From contig JBATUR010000034.1 in NCBI GenBank assembly GCA_049671305.1, positions 50,808-114,807 on the forward strand: DNA of 64,000 bases, given 5' to 3'. This document shows positions 1 to 9,913 of this stretch, piece after piece (within the stretch, counting starts at the first letter, position 1; each line of letters starts with the position of its first letter). The notes beneath the pieces are model-generated. The model worked only from the letters and a program-made list of their open reading frames with translations. It was not told the DNA's origin and made no database searches. Made by a program: the position numbers and the translations under genes. The stretch is from CADCTM01 sp049671305. Lineage in GTDB: Bacteria; Cyanobacteriota; Cyanobacteriia; Cyanobacteriales; Coleofasciculaceae.

Positions 1-2692
1 TTAAAAGAAGCTTACGTTTTGCTGGGGAAGCATCGTCACAAATTGCTAAATGCACTAAAGAATCATAAAAATAAAAGAAAGCTAAGATTTCTTTTTCCTT
101 TATTTCTTTTAAATAATCTTCTGCTAAAACAGTATTTATTATTGCTTGATGGTACTCTTCAAACAAATAGCATAAAACCACTTTGTTAATATATAAATGG
201 GCTAGCCCTAGCTGCTCATTAGTTTCTTGATACCTAAGTACCATCACTTCTTCATTATAAATTTCACCGATTAATTGGTAAGGCTTTTCTGTCAAACCTA
301 GCAAATTTGAAACTATCTGCCCATATAAATTGTGTAAACTAATAAATAACTCTTGGTTAAATTGACTAATAACCTTACCAGACTTAACTATTTGACGTTC
401 AATTTTGGTTAAATCCTTACCATCCAAATAGGAATTTAAAGAATCAAAAACTAAAGTATCAACTATAACTTTAGAATCTATTTTTTTTAAATGAGCTGTT
501 TGATTTAGTCTTTGATCAGCTAAGGAATAAGCAGCTTGCTGTATCCGCTCATTTACAAATTGATAATCTTGACTGAGCAGTTGAGCATCTAATGATACAG
601 GACGAATTAACTCAGCTTGTAAAGCAGGCGCTAAATGCTGATAAATTTTTTTAGGTAAAACTTCACAGATAATAGATAGAGTATACAAGTCAAAACTCTT
701 ACCTAAGCAAGCAGCAAAGTGCAAAACTTGCTGTGTTGAGGATGGTAGCTTATTCAATTTAGAAATCATCAATTTGAGCGCATTAACATTAATGTGTATT
801 GCTTCAATATGGTCAAGCTTCCATTGCCAATTTAGGCATTGGTCATCAAAATAAATCAAGCTTTCTTTATACAACTTTGTTAAAAAATCCTTTATTAAAA
901 AAGGAATACCACCTGTTTTCAGATCGACCATTTCTGCTAATGATCTTACTGCCATCCTATCCTTCTGCAATGTATCAGCAACTAACTGATTTATATCCTC
1001 TAGATTTAAAGTAGTTAGGGGGATTTTTTGAATAAATGTTCCTGCTTCCCGTAAGTTTTCAATTGTCATCATTAACGAATGAGTAGAGCTTAATTGTTCA
1101 TCTCGATACGCCCCAATTAAAAGGAGATACTGTAGATTTTTATCATTAATTAGACATTCGATCAAATCGAGACTTGCTGCATCGGCACATTGTAAATTAT
1201 CGATAAAAATTACTAAAGGATGCTGTTTTGACGCGAATACCTGAAGCAGTTTTATAAAAATTAAAGTAAATCGATTTTCTAATTCTTTTACTTCTAAATT
1301 TAGTACTATTGGTTGTTTGCCAATAATTAATTCAAATTCAGGTATAAGATCAATAATTACCCCACAATTGTCACCTAATACCTCTACGAACTTTTCTCTC
1401 CACCGTTGGAGCTTTTCTTCGCTTTCTGTTAAAAGTTGTCGTATTAATTTAGCAAAACCACAAACAAAAGCAGAATAATGACTATTAGATTGGATTTGCT
1501 CAAAGCTTATAGAGACAAAATAACCATGATTTTTTGTAATTGTTGGACAAACTTCGTTAACTAAAGCGGACTTTCCAATTCCCGAACAACCAGCAATAAG
1601 TATTACTTCCTTGGCAACAGATTTGATAGGATATCTTACAAAAACTTCGTTATCTGTAGTTTCAGTTTGTTTGCTCTTGCTAAGAATTAACTCCCCCCCT
1701 GCCTCCTTTGCTATATCTGCTGATTGAATCCGCTCAAATGCTGCTAATAATTCAGTAGTTTCTCTATTTCTGCCATAGAGTTTTTCAGGTATTTTAAAAT
1801 GATCAGAAATATCATTTTCTCCAGCAACAAGATCCGTAATTACTCCGTTAGCTTCTAATTGCATTAAACAAAGAACCAAGTCAACCTTAATTCCCCAAGC
1901 ACTTTGATATCGATCTCCCACTGTTTTTGCCATTAATTTCATGACAATATCCGAAATAACCTCACTAATTTCTGGATTAACAAGATGAGGTAGTACTGGT
2001 TGTTTAGCAATTTGACAATGTACTAATTCCAAAACATCAGTCGTTTGAAAAGGAACTTGTCCTGTTAGCAACTCATAAAAGGTAGCCCCTAGAGAATAAA
2101 AATCTGTGCGGTAATCAATAGGACGATTCATTCTCCCTGTCTGTTCAGGGGAGATATAAGCTAAGGTACCTTCTAAGATATTAGATTCTTCGGAAAAGCT
2201 TTCATCAGTTGTGACTGAAGAGATGCCAAAGTCAATAATTTTGACTTGCTCAGTTTCAACATTGAAAATAATATTAGAAGGATTAATATCTTTATGTATA
2301 ATATTATGAGCATGAATTTTGCTCAAAATCTCAGTAACTTGAATAACAATTTTGAGGATTTTTTCCAGAGGCATTACCATTCCCTGCACATTTGAACTTT
2401 CAGCAATTAATTGTGCTAAAGAATCGCCGCCAACATCCTCAAAAATTAGAACTAAGCTCCTCTCATAAGTTTCTAAGCCATAAACCTTGATCACACCTTC
2501 TATATCTAAGTTCTGGAGAATTTCATATTCGTGTTGATATTGAAGCCGTTCACTGTTATCGAGATAATCGGATTTAAGAACTTTAAGAATTACAGGTACG
2601 GAATCTTGTTCTCGCAAGCCTCTATAGATTAGACAATTTGTACCTTCATAAATTTGAGCTGTAACGGCAATACCAGGAACTATAATCATCAT
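1..2692 (-). CDS. Ser/Thr kinase fused to AAA-type ATPase (multi-domain signalling kinase), C-terminus outside window
   Basis: The reading frame starts at tandem ATGs (2692 or 2689) and stays open to base 1, so about 897 residues are present and the C-terminus is missing. Residues about 1-265 are a Hanks-type kinase: the catalytic loop reads HKDINPSN near residue 130 and the IDFG metal-binding motif lies near 152. A linker containing FKIPEKLYGR leads to an ATPase with Walker A GCSGIGKS near residue 367 and a Walker B-like IFIDN near 497. This order matches the large cyanobacterial multi-kinases that continue into an alpha-helical region, GAF domain and histidine kinase; that continuation is inferred, not seen. 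The upstream sequence has no strong ribosome binding site. Substrate and stimulus are unknown. Confidence 0.85.
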   Translation of the reverse strand, partial: MMIIVPGIAVTAQIYEGTNCLIYRGLREQDSVPVILKVLKSDYLDNSERLQYQHEYEILQNLDIEGVIKVYGLETYERSLVLIFEDVGGDSLAQLIAESSNVQGMVMPLEKILKIVIQVTEILSKIHAHNIIHKDINPSNIIFNVETEQVKIIDFGISSVTTDESFSEESNILEGTLAYISPEQTGRMNRPIDYRTDFYSLGATFYELLTGQVPFQTTDVLELVHCQIAKQPVLPHLVNPEISEVISDIVMKLMAKTVGDRYQSAWGIKVDLVLCLMQLEANGVITDLVAGENDISDHFKIPEKLYGRNRETTELLAAFERIQSADIAKEAGGELILSKSKQTETTDNEVFVRYPIKSVAKEVILIAGCSGIGKSALVNEVCPTITKNHGYFVSISFEQIQSNSHYSAFVCGFAKLIRQLLTESEEKLQRWREKFVEVLGDNCGVIIDLIPEFELIIGKQPIVLNLEVKELENRFTLIFIKLLQVFASKQHPLVIFIDNLQCADAASLDLIECLINDKNLQYLLLIGAYRDEQLSSTHSLMMTIENLREAGTFIQKIPLTTLNLEDINQLVADTLQKDRMAVRSLAEMVDLKTGGIPFLIKDFLTKLYKESLIYFDDQCLNWQWKLDHIEAIHINVNALKLMISKLNKLPSSTQQVLHFAACLGKSFDLYTLSIICEVLPKKIYQHLAPALQAELIRPVSLDAQLLSQDYQFVNERIQQAAYSLADQRLNQTAHLKKIDSKVIVDTLVFDSLNSYLDGKDLTKIERQIVKSGKVISQFNQELFISLHNLYGQIVSNLLGLTEKPYQLIGEIYNEEVMVLRYQETNEQLGLAHLYINKVVLCYLFEEYHQAIINTVLAEDYLKEIKEKEILAFFYFYDSLVHLAICDDASPAKRKLLL

Positions 2693-3046
2693 GAGAAGTA
2701 AGTAAAGAGTAATTATGTCGTTTGTATTTTACTTTTCTAACGCAGACTTGGAAAAAGTGGGTAAAATCTGCACAAAATCTTTGAGTATAGGCAGTAACGA
2801 GTTCAAGAATCTTTAAGATTAACTGAACAACTTTTGCTCATTTGTTCTAATATTATGAAATATACTGTTAACCCCAACAAAAAATTGAGCTAGGCTGACG
2901 TTCCTTCGTGCGGCGTCCTGATGACAAGACTGACGATCGCCTCTAAAATAATTCTCACGTTAGGCAACATCCCGATAAACCTCTTGTAGTAAACAAATAC
3001 CTAAGTTAGGCTGCAGTAAATCAATCTTTCCGATAGCTTGTATTAG
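2693..3046. other. Intergenic region between divergent genes
   Basis: This 354-base spacer separates the leftward kinase-ATPase gene from the rightward pentapeptide gene, so it should carry promoters for both. I see no RNA gene, clear repeat or convincing small reading frame in it. Confidence 0.6.
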
Positions 3047-4501
3047 ATGGCAAATGGGGAACATCTCGCTTTGCTCAAACAGGGAGTAGATGCTTGGAAT
3101 CAATGGAAAGCAAACAACCCTGATATCAGACCAAATCTTAGCTTTGCCACGGGTAAAGGTATCATTATTAGGGATGCCAAACTGAGCGGTGTAGACCTGA
3201 GCCGTGCCGACCTGAGCCGTGCCGACCTGAGCCGTGCCGACCTAGTTGGGGCAAAACTTCGAGAGGCAAATTTCAACGAAGCCTACCTAAGTAACGCTGA
3301 ACTGATTGGGGCAGACCTTAGCGAAGCCGACTTGAGTAGTGCCGACCTGATTGGAGCCAACTTAATTGGCACTAATCTCAGCGGGGCAAAACTGAATGGA
3401 GCAGACCTCAGTAAGGCAAATCTCAGAGGTACAGACCTCAGTGGGGCAAAACTTATTGGCGCCAAACTTAGTGGGGCAAACCTCAGCGGGGCAAAACTAT
3501 TTGAGGCAAATCTTAGTGGCGCCCACCTCAGTGGAGCAAATTTCAAAGGGGCAAACCTGAGCATGGCAAACCTGAGCATGGCAAACCTAACTGGGGTATT
3601 ATTACAAAAAGCTAAAGCGTTGAATACTAACTTTAACAAAGCAATATTAACTGGAGCTTGTTTGGCAGATTGGCAGATTAATAGTGGCACTAATCTCAAC
3701 GAAGTAACTTGCCAATATCTCTATTTAACAAGTGATCAAAACGAACGTTATCCTCCTCAAGATGACTTTACACCAGGAGAATTTACTCAGTTATTTCAGA
3801 AATATTTGGAAACAATTGATTTGATTTTTAACTACGGTATTGATTGGCAAGCGTTCCTAATCGCCTTGCAAACTATGCAACTCAAACTTGAAAGCTCAGA
3901 GCTGTCAATTCAAGCCCTTGAAAACAAAAACAAGGGTTCTTTAATAATTAGACTCAACGTTCCTCCGGAAATTTCAAAAATAAAACTTAAAAATGAATTA
4001 ATACAAGAATATAAAGCACAATTAAAAATAATAGATAATCAATATCGTTACCAACTACAAGCCAACTATGAAGAGATAGCAACTGCGCGTCAGCAGAGTG
4101 CAGAAATTAGCGAAATTATGCAAGTAATGGCAGATAGAGCTATCAATTTAGATAGTATATCCAATCAAAGCAACTTAGAATGCTTGAAATCTAAGCCTGA
4201 ACCCACAAAGCTACCAAATGATTATTCACCACAACAAAAGCAAAGCCTGATCAATACAGCAACCAAGATTCATAAATTACTTCAGCAACTAGATCAAACT
4301 TATCCCACAACAACTCCCCTAGAAAAACAGAAAGTAGTCATAGAAGTAATTAAACGTATTGAGAAAAATCCTACCCTAAAAGCCTGGGTTATTGGAGTAA
4401 TGAAAGAAGTTAGTACTGAAGCTTTAAAAGAATTAATCAATCATCCTTTAGTCAATGTCTTATTGGCAGCATTAGCAGAATATAAAGATGTAGAGCAATA
4501 A
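3047..4501 (+). CDS. Pentapeptide-repeat protein with cyanobacterial C-terminal helical tail
   Basis: The product has 484 residues. After a short N-terminal segment, residues about 43-200 are consecutive pentapeptide repeats of the A(D/N)LSx type, which fold as a right-handed quadrilateral beta-helix. The rest is not repetitive: residues about 245-370 begin with IDWQAFLIAL and include a charged helical stretch, and the last ~90 residues form a tail (QQLDQTYPTTT, then IKRIEKNP) that I recognise from many cyanobacterial pentapeptide proteins. No catalytic motif or signal peptide is visible, so a cytoplasmic scaffold or protein-interaction role is likely but unproven. The repeat region includes perfect 15-base DNA repeats, a sign of recent slippage. 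Confidence 0.88.
   Translation: MANGEHLALLKQGVDAWNQWKANNPDIRPNLSFATGKGIIIRDAKLSGVDLSRADLSRADLSRADLVGAKLREANFNEAYLSNAELIGADLSEADLSSADLIGANLIGTNLSGAKLNGADLSKANLRGTDLSGAKLIGAKLSGANLSGAKLFEANLSGAHLSGANFKGANLSMANLSMANLTGVLLQKAKALNTNFNKAILTGACLADWQINSGTNLNEVTCQYLYLTSDQNERYPPQDDFTPGEFTQLFQKYLETIDLIFNYGIDWQAFLIALQTMQLKLESSELSIQALENKNKGSLIIRLNVPPEISKIKLKNELIQEYKAQLKIIDNQYRYQLQANYEEIATARQQSAEISEIMQVMADRAINLDSISNQSNLECLKSKPEPTKLPNDYSPQQKQSLINTATKIHKLLQQLDQTYPTTTPLEKQKVVIEVIKRIEKNPTLKAWVIGVMKEVSTEALKELINHPLVNVLLAALAEYKDVEQ
3194..3238 (+). repeat. Perfect 15-base tandem repeat, three copies, in the pentapeptide gene
   Basis: The unit GACCTGAGCCGTGCC occurs at 3194, 3209 and 3224 without mismatches and encodes DLSRA three times. 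A second, two-copy 15-base repeat lies near 3551-3585. The other pentapeptide units of the gene have diverged at the DNA level, so these copies look recently duplicated. Confidence 0.9.
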
Positions 4502-4859
4502 AATAAATTAAAGGTAACTTGGTAAAATATTGCTAGTTTAATTATCTACTTAGTAACAAGTTATAACTTGAAGCTGAAAAATTTCAACCAAATTAATACA
4601 AAAGAGGCGACCTGAGTAGTACCAGTGATAAAATGATCTATAGACTTTTGAACTTAGCAACAGAAAACATTAAAATCGCCATGTCAGTAATATTCGCTGC
4701 CGCAAAAGCTGTTAAAATTGTTGTTATCTCTACCAAAAACCAGTTTCTGTCCATTTCGCTGCAACAATATTTTAACTTTTGTCAAACCCGACTTCTGAAA
4801 TCAGTGAGTTTGCGATCCTACAATGCTAGTTAATGACTGTGTTAACGGTGAGTAGATAG
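4502..4859. other. Intergenic region, no supported gene
   Basis: This 358-base gap separates the pentapeptide gene from the next co-directional gene. It contains a 66-codon open frame (4633-4833) that lacks a ribosome binding site and resembles no family I know. I treat it as chance. Confidence 0.5.
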
Positions 4860-5489
4860 ATGGGAACTCAGTTAATCTCATTTCGCCTCAAAGACGAAGA
4901 AATCGCCTTGCTTATGCAGCAGGCAGACCCCGAAGAAAACCCTAGCATGAGGGCACAAAGGCTGTTGCGGCACATATTGGGAACCCAAGGAATACCACCA
5001 GACGGTCTTTCGACTCTGTTAAACCAAGTTAGCGAGTTAAAAGAGCAAGTAGAATCAATTAAAGGCTTTGTGGACGAAACCATCGACCAACGCCTAGAAG
5101 CCTTAGACAGAGTGGTTAACAAAGCCGTTGACCAACATCTCCAAGGAGAACACCAAGAAGTGCAAACCCGCTTTGAAGATTGGGAACAGCGCCTTGACCG
5201 ATATTTCCAAGTTCAGCGCCAGTCAATACCTCTGTTTAACCAACAAGTCACAACCCTAAAACAGGAACGAAAGCGACCTGGAAAGCCTTTAAACCAGTCT
5301 GAATTAGCCAAACGTTTAATCAACCCAGAAACCGGAAGCCCCTATACTCCCGGCTCAATTAGCCGCCAGAAACTCAAACAAGACTTTCCTCAGTGGTCCC
5401 AGGCGCGTGATCCTCTAGGAGTTGGTTGGGAGTTTGAACTTAATGATGGCTTATTTTATCCAGTTACTTATGTAAATGCCAAAGCTTAA
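4860..5489 (+). CDS. Unrecognised coiled-coil protein, possibly DNA-binding
   Basis: The product has 209 residues and I do not recognise the family. The N-terminus (QLISFRLKDEEIALL) looks like the strand-helix start of a ribbon-helix-helix or similar short DNA-binding fold. Residues about 55-130 are a charged heptad-like coiled coil. The C-terminal ~80 residues (NQSELAKRL and TPGSISRQKLKQDFP) could form a helix-turn-helix, followed by GVGWEFEL. The coding end overlaps the convergent WD40 kinase gene by 26 bases, so the two stop regions share sequence. Existence of the gene is well supported by length and composition; a regulatory role is only inference. Confidence 0.7.
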   Translation: MGTQLISFRLKDEEIALLMQQADPEENPSMRAQRLLRHILGTQGIPPDGLSTLLNQVSELKEQVESIKGFVDETIDQRLEALDRVVNKAVDQHLQGEHQEVQTRFEDWEQRLDRYFQVQRQSIPLFNQQVTTLKQERKRPGKPLNQSELAKRLINPETGSPYTPGSISRQKLKQDFPQWSQARDPLGVGWEFELNDGLFYPVTYVNAKA

Positions 5490-7284
5490 TCGTTTTATCT
5501 TTACTACCACTAACAATCATCTGTCCATTTTGACTAACTGCAACCGCACAAACAGAGTCTAAATGCCCGGTAAGAGTTGCCATTTGTTGGTTTGTTTTTA
5601 AATTCCAAAGTTTAATAGTTTTGTCCCAACTACCACTAAATAAGACCTCACCACTAGGAGAAAAAGCAACAGCAACCACTGACCAAGAATGACCAGAGAA
5701 GGTATGAATTGCTTTACCAGTTTTGACATTCCATAAAATTACTTTATTATCATCACTTCCAGTTGCTAGAATTTTACTATCTGGACTAAAGGCAACAGCA
5801 GAGACTGCCCAATCATGCCCTCTAAAAATAGAAGAAAGTCCAGAAGACAAATTCCATAACCTAACAGTGCGGTCACAACTAGCACTGGCGATAAACTGAC
5901 CACAAGCGCTAAAAGCAACAGCCGTGATTTGTAGATTATGACCTGTTAAAGTAGCTTCTAAAAAACCTGTTTTTAAATTCCAAAGTTTAATGGTTTTATC
6001 CCAACTGCCACTTGCTAAGATTTTGCCATCAGGACTAAATGAGAGGGATTTAATACAACTAGAATGTCCTTGAAAAGTAGAGATTTCTTGGCATTCTTTT
6101 ATATTCCATAATTTGATTGTGCGATCATCACTACAGCTTGCCAAAATTGTACCATCAGGACTAAAAACTACAGACTTTACAGCTTGAGAATGTCCAGTTA
6201 AAGTTGCAGCTAATGTTTCTGTCTTGATATCCCATAAATAAACGTTTTTATCATCACTTCCACTGGCAATTAAAGTACCATTTGGGCTAATTGCCACGGA
6301 ATTAATCGCCGCCTCACCGCTAAGAGTAAATTGGCACTGCCATAATATTGAAAAAGCACTGCTCTGCACTTTTAACTTATTTTGTCGAGGATTAATTGCT
6401 TGCATCACTTGCTCAACAGAAGCAAAGCGTTGAGTTAGATTATATGCCAAGAGTTTGTCTAAAATTACAATTAAGTTATCGCTGATCTTTTCAGTTAAAT
6501 AATCTTGCCATACCCAACAATTATTTACAACATCAAATAACTCAAAAGGAGCAATTCCTGTTAATAAGTAGATGCAGGTTACTCCTAAACTGTAAAGGTC
6601 ACTCTGCAAAACTGCTTTACCTCTGAGTTGTTCAGGTGCAGCATATTCTGGACTACCAATAAGGGCTACTTTTGGTATATTTTTAGCTGTCAACAGCTTG
6701 GCTGCACCAAAGTCAACTAAGGTAATATCTCCTCTTACTTTTTTTCTAAACTCTCCTTGAAAATGAGAAAGAGGGCGGTAAATAATATTTTTTGGCTTAA
6801 GATCACGGTGAATAACTTGATGATCGTGGATAAATTTAATTACAGGCAATATATCAGCTAAAAACTGCCAAATCTCAACTTCACTAAACGTTCCTTCTTG
6901 CTGCACTACTTCTGCTAAATTACTGCCATCAATAAATTCTTGTACAGAATAAAGGCATTGTTTAACTTCAAAATGTGCAAACAAAGTAGGAATTTGTGGA
7001 TGCTGCCCTAAATCTTTGAGTAGTAAGATTTCTTGTTGAAATAAAGCCCTGGCTTCTTGAACTTCAACTGTTTGATGCTGCGCCCAAAATTGCTTTAAAA
7101 TACATGGTAGTGCAGGTAATTGTTGATCCTCTGCCAAGAAAGTTCTACTAAATCTTGTTTGAGTGATAAGTTCAATTAAGTGATAACGCTGTTGTAATAA
7201 TAAGCCCCAACCACATCCTTGACAAAAATTATCTTGATCCAGGTTTTGTGGCTTGGGGCAGTCAGGATTAAGGCAGTAACTCAC
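5464..7284 (-). CDS. Ser/Thr protein kinase with C-terminal WD40 propeller
   Basis: The product has 606 residues. The N-terminus carries a short Cys motif (CLNPDCP and CQGCG) resembling a zinc ribbon, common in cyanobacterial kinases. The kinase domain spans residues about 32-300, with the lysine in ILKQF, catalytic loop HRDLKPKN, LVDFGAAK and an APEQL activation-segment end. Residues about 318-606 hold seven WD40 repeats, each with a DGxxLASGSxDKTIKLWN-like core, enough for one complete seven-bladed propeller. No transmembrane segment is apparent. The gene begins 4 bases after the flotillin gene ends, so the two are very probably co-transcribed. Its 3' end overlaps the convergent gene by 26 bases. 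Confidence 0.93.
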   Translation of the reverse strand: MSYCLNPDCPKPQNLDQDNFCQGCGWGLLLQQRYHLIELITQTRFSRTFLAEDQQLPALPCILKQFWAQHQTVEVQEARALFQQEILLLKDLGQHPQIPTLFAHFEVKQCLYSVQEFIDGSNLAEVVQQEGTFSEVEIWQFLADILPVIKFIHDHQVIHRDLKPKNIIYRPLSHFQGEFRKKVRGDITLVDFGAAKLLTAKNIPKVALIGSPEYAAPEQLRGKAVLQSDLYSLGVTCIYLLTGIAPFELFDVVNNCWVWQDYLTEKISDNLIVILDKLLAYNLTQRFASVEQVMQAINPRQNKLKVQSSAFSILWQCQFTLSGEAAINSVAISPNGTLIASGSDDKNVYLWDIKTETLAATLTGHSQAVKSVVFSPDGTILASCSDDRTIKLWNIKECQEISTFQGHSSCIKSLSFSPDGKILASGSWDKTIKLWNLKTGFLEATLTGHNLQITAVAFSACGQFIASASCDRTVRLWNLSSGLSSIFRGHDWAVSAVAFSPDSKILATGSDDNKVILWNVKTGKAIHTFSGHSWSVVAVAFSPSGEVLFSGSWDKTIKLWNLKTNQQMATLTGHLDSVCAVAVSQNGQMIVSGSKDKTIKLWHLHK

Positions 7285-7288
7285 AAGA

Positions 7289-9487
7289 TTAACTTAGGTT
7301 AAAATCAAGCCCATCCTCTCCAAAATCTAACTCATCAAATTCCGGAAATTCAGAATCATTGTCTTGAGTTGGTAGCGGTAATTGAGAATTTGAACCTAAT
7401 TCAGAAAGTTGTGTTGCTGATGGTTTGGGGTTAATTTCCGATACAGTAGCAGGCGACTTTGAAGGGGGTTTGCTCGTCCCATTACCATTGCCATTACCAT
7501 TTTGATTGTGGATCATCATGCCTAGCAAGCCATCAACTAAACCCGCACCGCTACCGTTACCACTAACAGCGACATCAGGAACAACGCGCACACTGCGATC
7601 GCCGATAATTTGCATTAACTGCAATGCGGTATAACCTTGGCTCCCCAAAGCAACGACACCCGATCTATAGGCTTCAGCTTTGGCATTTCCCGTTACCCGA
7701 ATTGACTCTGCTTCACCTGTTGCCTGCTTAACTCGTGCTTGCGACTTCAACTCAGCAATACTTACACCTTGTTCAGCCTTAACCATATCCTGCTGAATAT
7801 TAGCGATCGCGGTTTCTCTGACCAACTGCTGGCGCTGAGTCTGTGCCATTTGCTGTACTTCGTAAGTTTTTTGCTGCTCTTGGGCAATTTTACGATCAGT
7901 TTGGGTTTGCATGAGTTCGATTGGAGGTAAAATCTCACCAATCAACGTGTCAATTGCCTGGACATCATAAGCCCGAATTGCTGCCCTGATATAATCCGCC
8001 GCCTCTACCTGTCGTTCACTACGAGCGCCCAAGAAATCTAGTACAGTGTAAGCTTGAGCCGAGTTGCGGAAATAATTTCCTACCGTTGGTTTTAGTACAT
8101 GATCTACCAAATTTTGCATCGCCCCCACACGAGAAATCACTTTCGGCGCATCTAATGCCCCCACATGGATAATTTGCGACACTTCTAAATCGAAGGTAAA
8201 ACCATCATTAGAACACACTGTCAGGGAAGAAAGATTGGCATCATAACTATGTCTTTCCGTTTGCCCAGACCAGTTTAAAACAATATTAATTGTGGGTACT
8301 AGTTCAATTTTTAAAACCCTGGTATTTAGGGGATGTTTGCCCGGATAAAGCGGCGTTACCCACACACCTTTATCGCCAACATTAACTAAATTACCGTGGG
8401 TAAATGCAGCACCGCTAACATCATCTTGTGTCTTACCCACAAAGGAAATTACCACACCTACATAACCAATAGGAATTTCCGTCATTGGCACTTGTTCAAC
8501 CCCAACAAACCAAGGATTGAGGTTCCAGGAACCTGACAGCAAAACTTGTTCTTGTAAGCCGCGTCGTCCACCGCCGTTGATGAATTTTTGGGCATTTTGA
8601 AAGTTATCATGTCCGGGGATAGTTGCCCCAGCGATTTCACCTTCTTCAATAGAAATACCATCAAAAGTAGTAACAATTCCCACCTTATCTGGAGCAATTT
8701 TATACAATCGCAACTGTTCTGGCGTCATGCCATTAGCAGTGGCATTGGCAGCAGTAATCACGGTAAATAGGGCGGTGTTGATGCGGTAGGTTCCAGTTGT
8801 CAACAAACCCATTTGACGACCTTTTTCGCCGCCTGCCTTCAGAAATTTGCGTGCATCTTGGTAATTGTCGCACTCGATAACTTTCCCCATAATTCGCTGT
8901 GGTGGAATGGAAGTGCCATCGGCGGCAATTAGTAGGGCGATTTCCCCTTGAGGTACAACGGTTACAGACTCTTTCCGCACCGCAAATTGCCAGGGCCAGT
9001 AGCCCCAGTGCCAGCCAGGAGCGAGGGTGTCGGCTTGATACCCCGCCTCGCCTTGCAGGGCAATGAGTCGTCCTGGAGGCAGCCCGCGTCCTTTCAGGGA
9101 GAATTTTTTGACAATGATGCCGACTTCCCGTTCACCGATCACGACAAGTCCGCCAAAAAATAAGGGTATGCTGACAACGACAACGCCTGCTACCATGATT
9201 AAAATTAAGGTGCCTGGATCGAAGAGATCCATTGACCTGTATTGGTTAGCAGGGTTTTTTCTTAACAAGCTTGGTTGGTTCGGAGTGGTTAAGGTGAGGG
9301 GTATGGGTTGTTGGGGTAGTTGGTTTAGCGTCGGTTTGAGTCCAGCACTAACTGAGGCGAAGGTGACGGTGGCAAGGACTGAGGCAGCAAATTGTTTAAA
9401 AATGGGACTTTTAAGGGTATTTGAGGACTGAAGCAATAGTGAAGTGCTGTTGGAAGCCGACTGCACCAAGGAAAAAATGTTTTTCAT
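7289..9487 (-). CDS. Flotillin-like SPFH-domain membrane protein
   Basis: The product has 732 residues. A hydrophobic segment at about 92-118 (GTLILIMVAGVVVVSIPLFFGG) anchors it in the membrane. The following region contains the flotillin signature VVIGEREVGIIVKKF and a long SPFH/prohibitin-like core, including FDGISIEEGEIAG. Residues about 520-610 are a Gln/Ala-rich coiled coil with an EAESIR motif typical of flotillins. The last ~80 residues are Asn/Gly- then Glu/Asp-rich and probably disordered. The start is supported by a GAGAGGGA ribosome binding site just upstream. Flotillins organise membrane microdomains. The tight spacing to the WD40 kinase gene downstream suggests functional coupling. 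Confidence 0.9.
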   Translation of the reverse strand: MKNIFSLVQSASNSTSLLLQSSNTLKSPIFKQFAASVLATVTFASVSAGLKPTLNQLPQQPIPLTLTTPNQPSLLRKNPANQYRSMDLFDPGTLILIMVAGVVVVSIPLFFGGLVVIGEREVGIIVKKFSLKGRGLPPGRLIALQGEAGYQADTLAPGWHWGYWPWQFAVRKESVTVVPQGEIALLIAADGTSIPPQRIMGKVIECDNYQDARKFLKAGGEKGRQMGLLTTGTYRINTALFTVITAANATANGMTPEQLRLYKIAPDKVGIVTTFDGISIEEGEIAGATIPGHDNFQNAQKFINGGGRRGLQEQVLLSGSWNLNPWFVGVEQVPMTEIPIGYVGVVISFVGKTQDDVSGAAFTHGNLVNVGDKGVWVTPLYPGKHPLNTRVLKIELVPTINIVLNWSGQTERHSYDANLSSLTVCSNDGFTFDLEVSQIIHVGALDAPKVISRVGAMQNLVDHVLKPTVGNYFRNSAQAYTVLDFLGARSERQVEAADYIRAAIRAYDVQAIDTLIGEILPPIELMQTQTDRKIAQEQQKTYEVQQMAQTQRQQLVRETAIANIQQDMVKAEQGVSIAELKSQARVKQATGEAESIRVTGNAKAEAYRSGVVALGSQGYTALQLMQIIGDRSVRVVPDVAVSGNGSGAGLVDGLLGMMIHNQNGNGNGNGTSKPPSKSPATVSEINPKPSATQLSELGSNSQLPLPTQDNDSEFPEFDELDFGEDGLDFNLS

Positions 9488-9913
9488 GGTTCCCTCTCAA
9501 GGAGGAGAATTTATTTCCAGCCTAGCCGATTTATCAAGATTTTAGAAAGTTAGAGAGGGCGCAAAAGTAAGCTACATCTGGATTTGAAGCTTTTTATATA
9601 TTTTTCTGTAGCAGAGAATAAGTAAATTCCTTATCACAAATGTAGGTGAAATCTAGGAATTGGGGAAAACTAATACTCAGTAATCCTACTGTGGGTGATG
9701 AGTAGGTAAAGCTCATATATTATAATTTCATTTTTCTCTCTCATTGGCATAATGCTCATGACAACATCTGGTTTTTCTTTTGTCTACAAACAGCTTTTTC
9801 GTCAAAGATTTTTTGAAGTATCGTCTTTTGAAATGCTTAGTTGAAAATTTTAATGTAAGTATAAGAGGTATTAATTATCAATAAACTATTCTAATGATGG
9901 CAACTGATATTAC
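9488..9913. other. Divergent intergenic region, AT-rich
   Basis: This 426-base spacer lies between the leftward flotillin gene and the rightward histidine kinase gene. It should hold both promoters. Apart from the flotillin ribosome binding site at its left edge I see no distinct feature. Confidence 0.5.

Noticed and set aside
3283..3699. Open frame on the minus strand opposite the pentapeptide repeats
   Set aside because: It mirrors the repeat code of the real gene (runs of FAPLR), an artefact of the 15-base period.
4633..4833. 66-codon frame between the pentapeptide and coiled-coil genes
   Set aside because: No ribosome binding site, no family resemblance, and composition typical of AT-rich spacer.
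9063..9431. 122-codon plus-strand frame inside the flotillin gene
   Set aside because: Low-complexity shadow of a strongly supported gene on the other strand.
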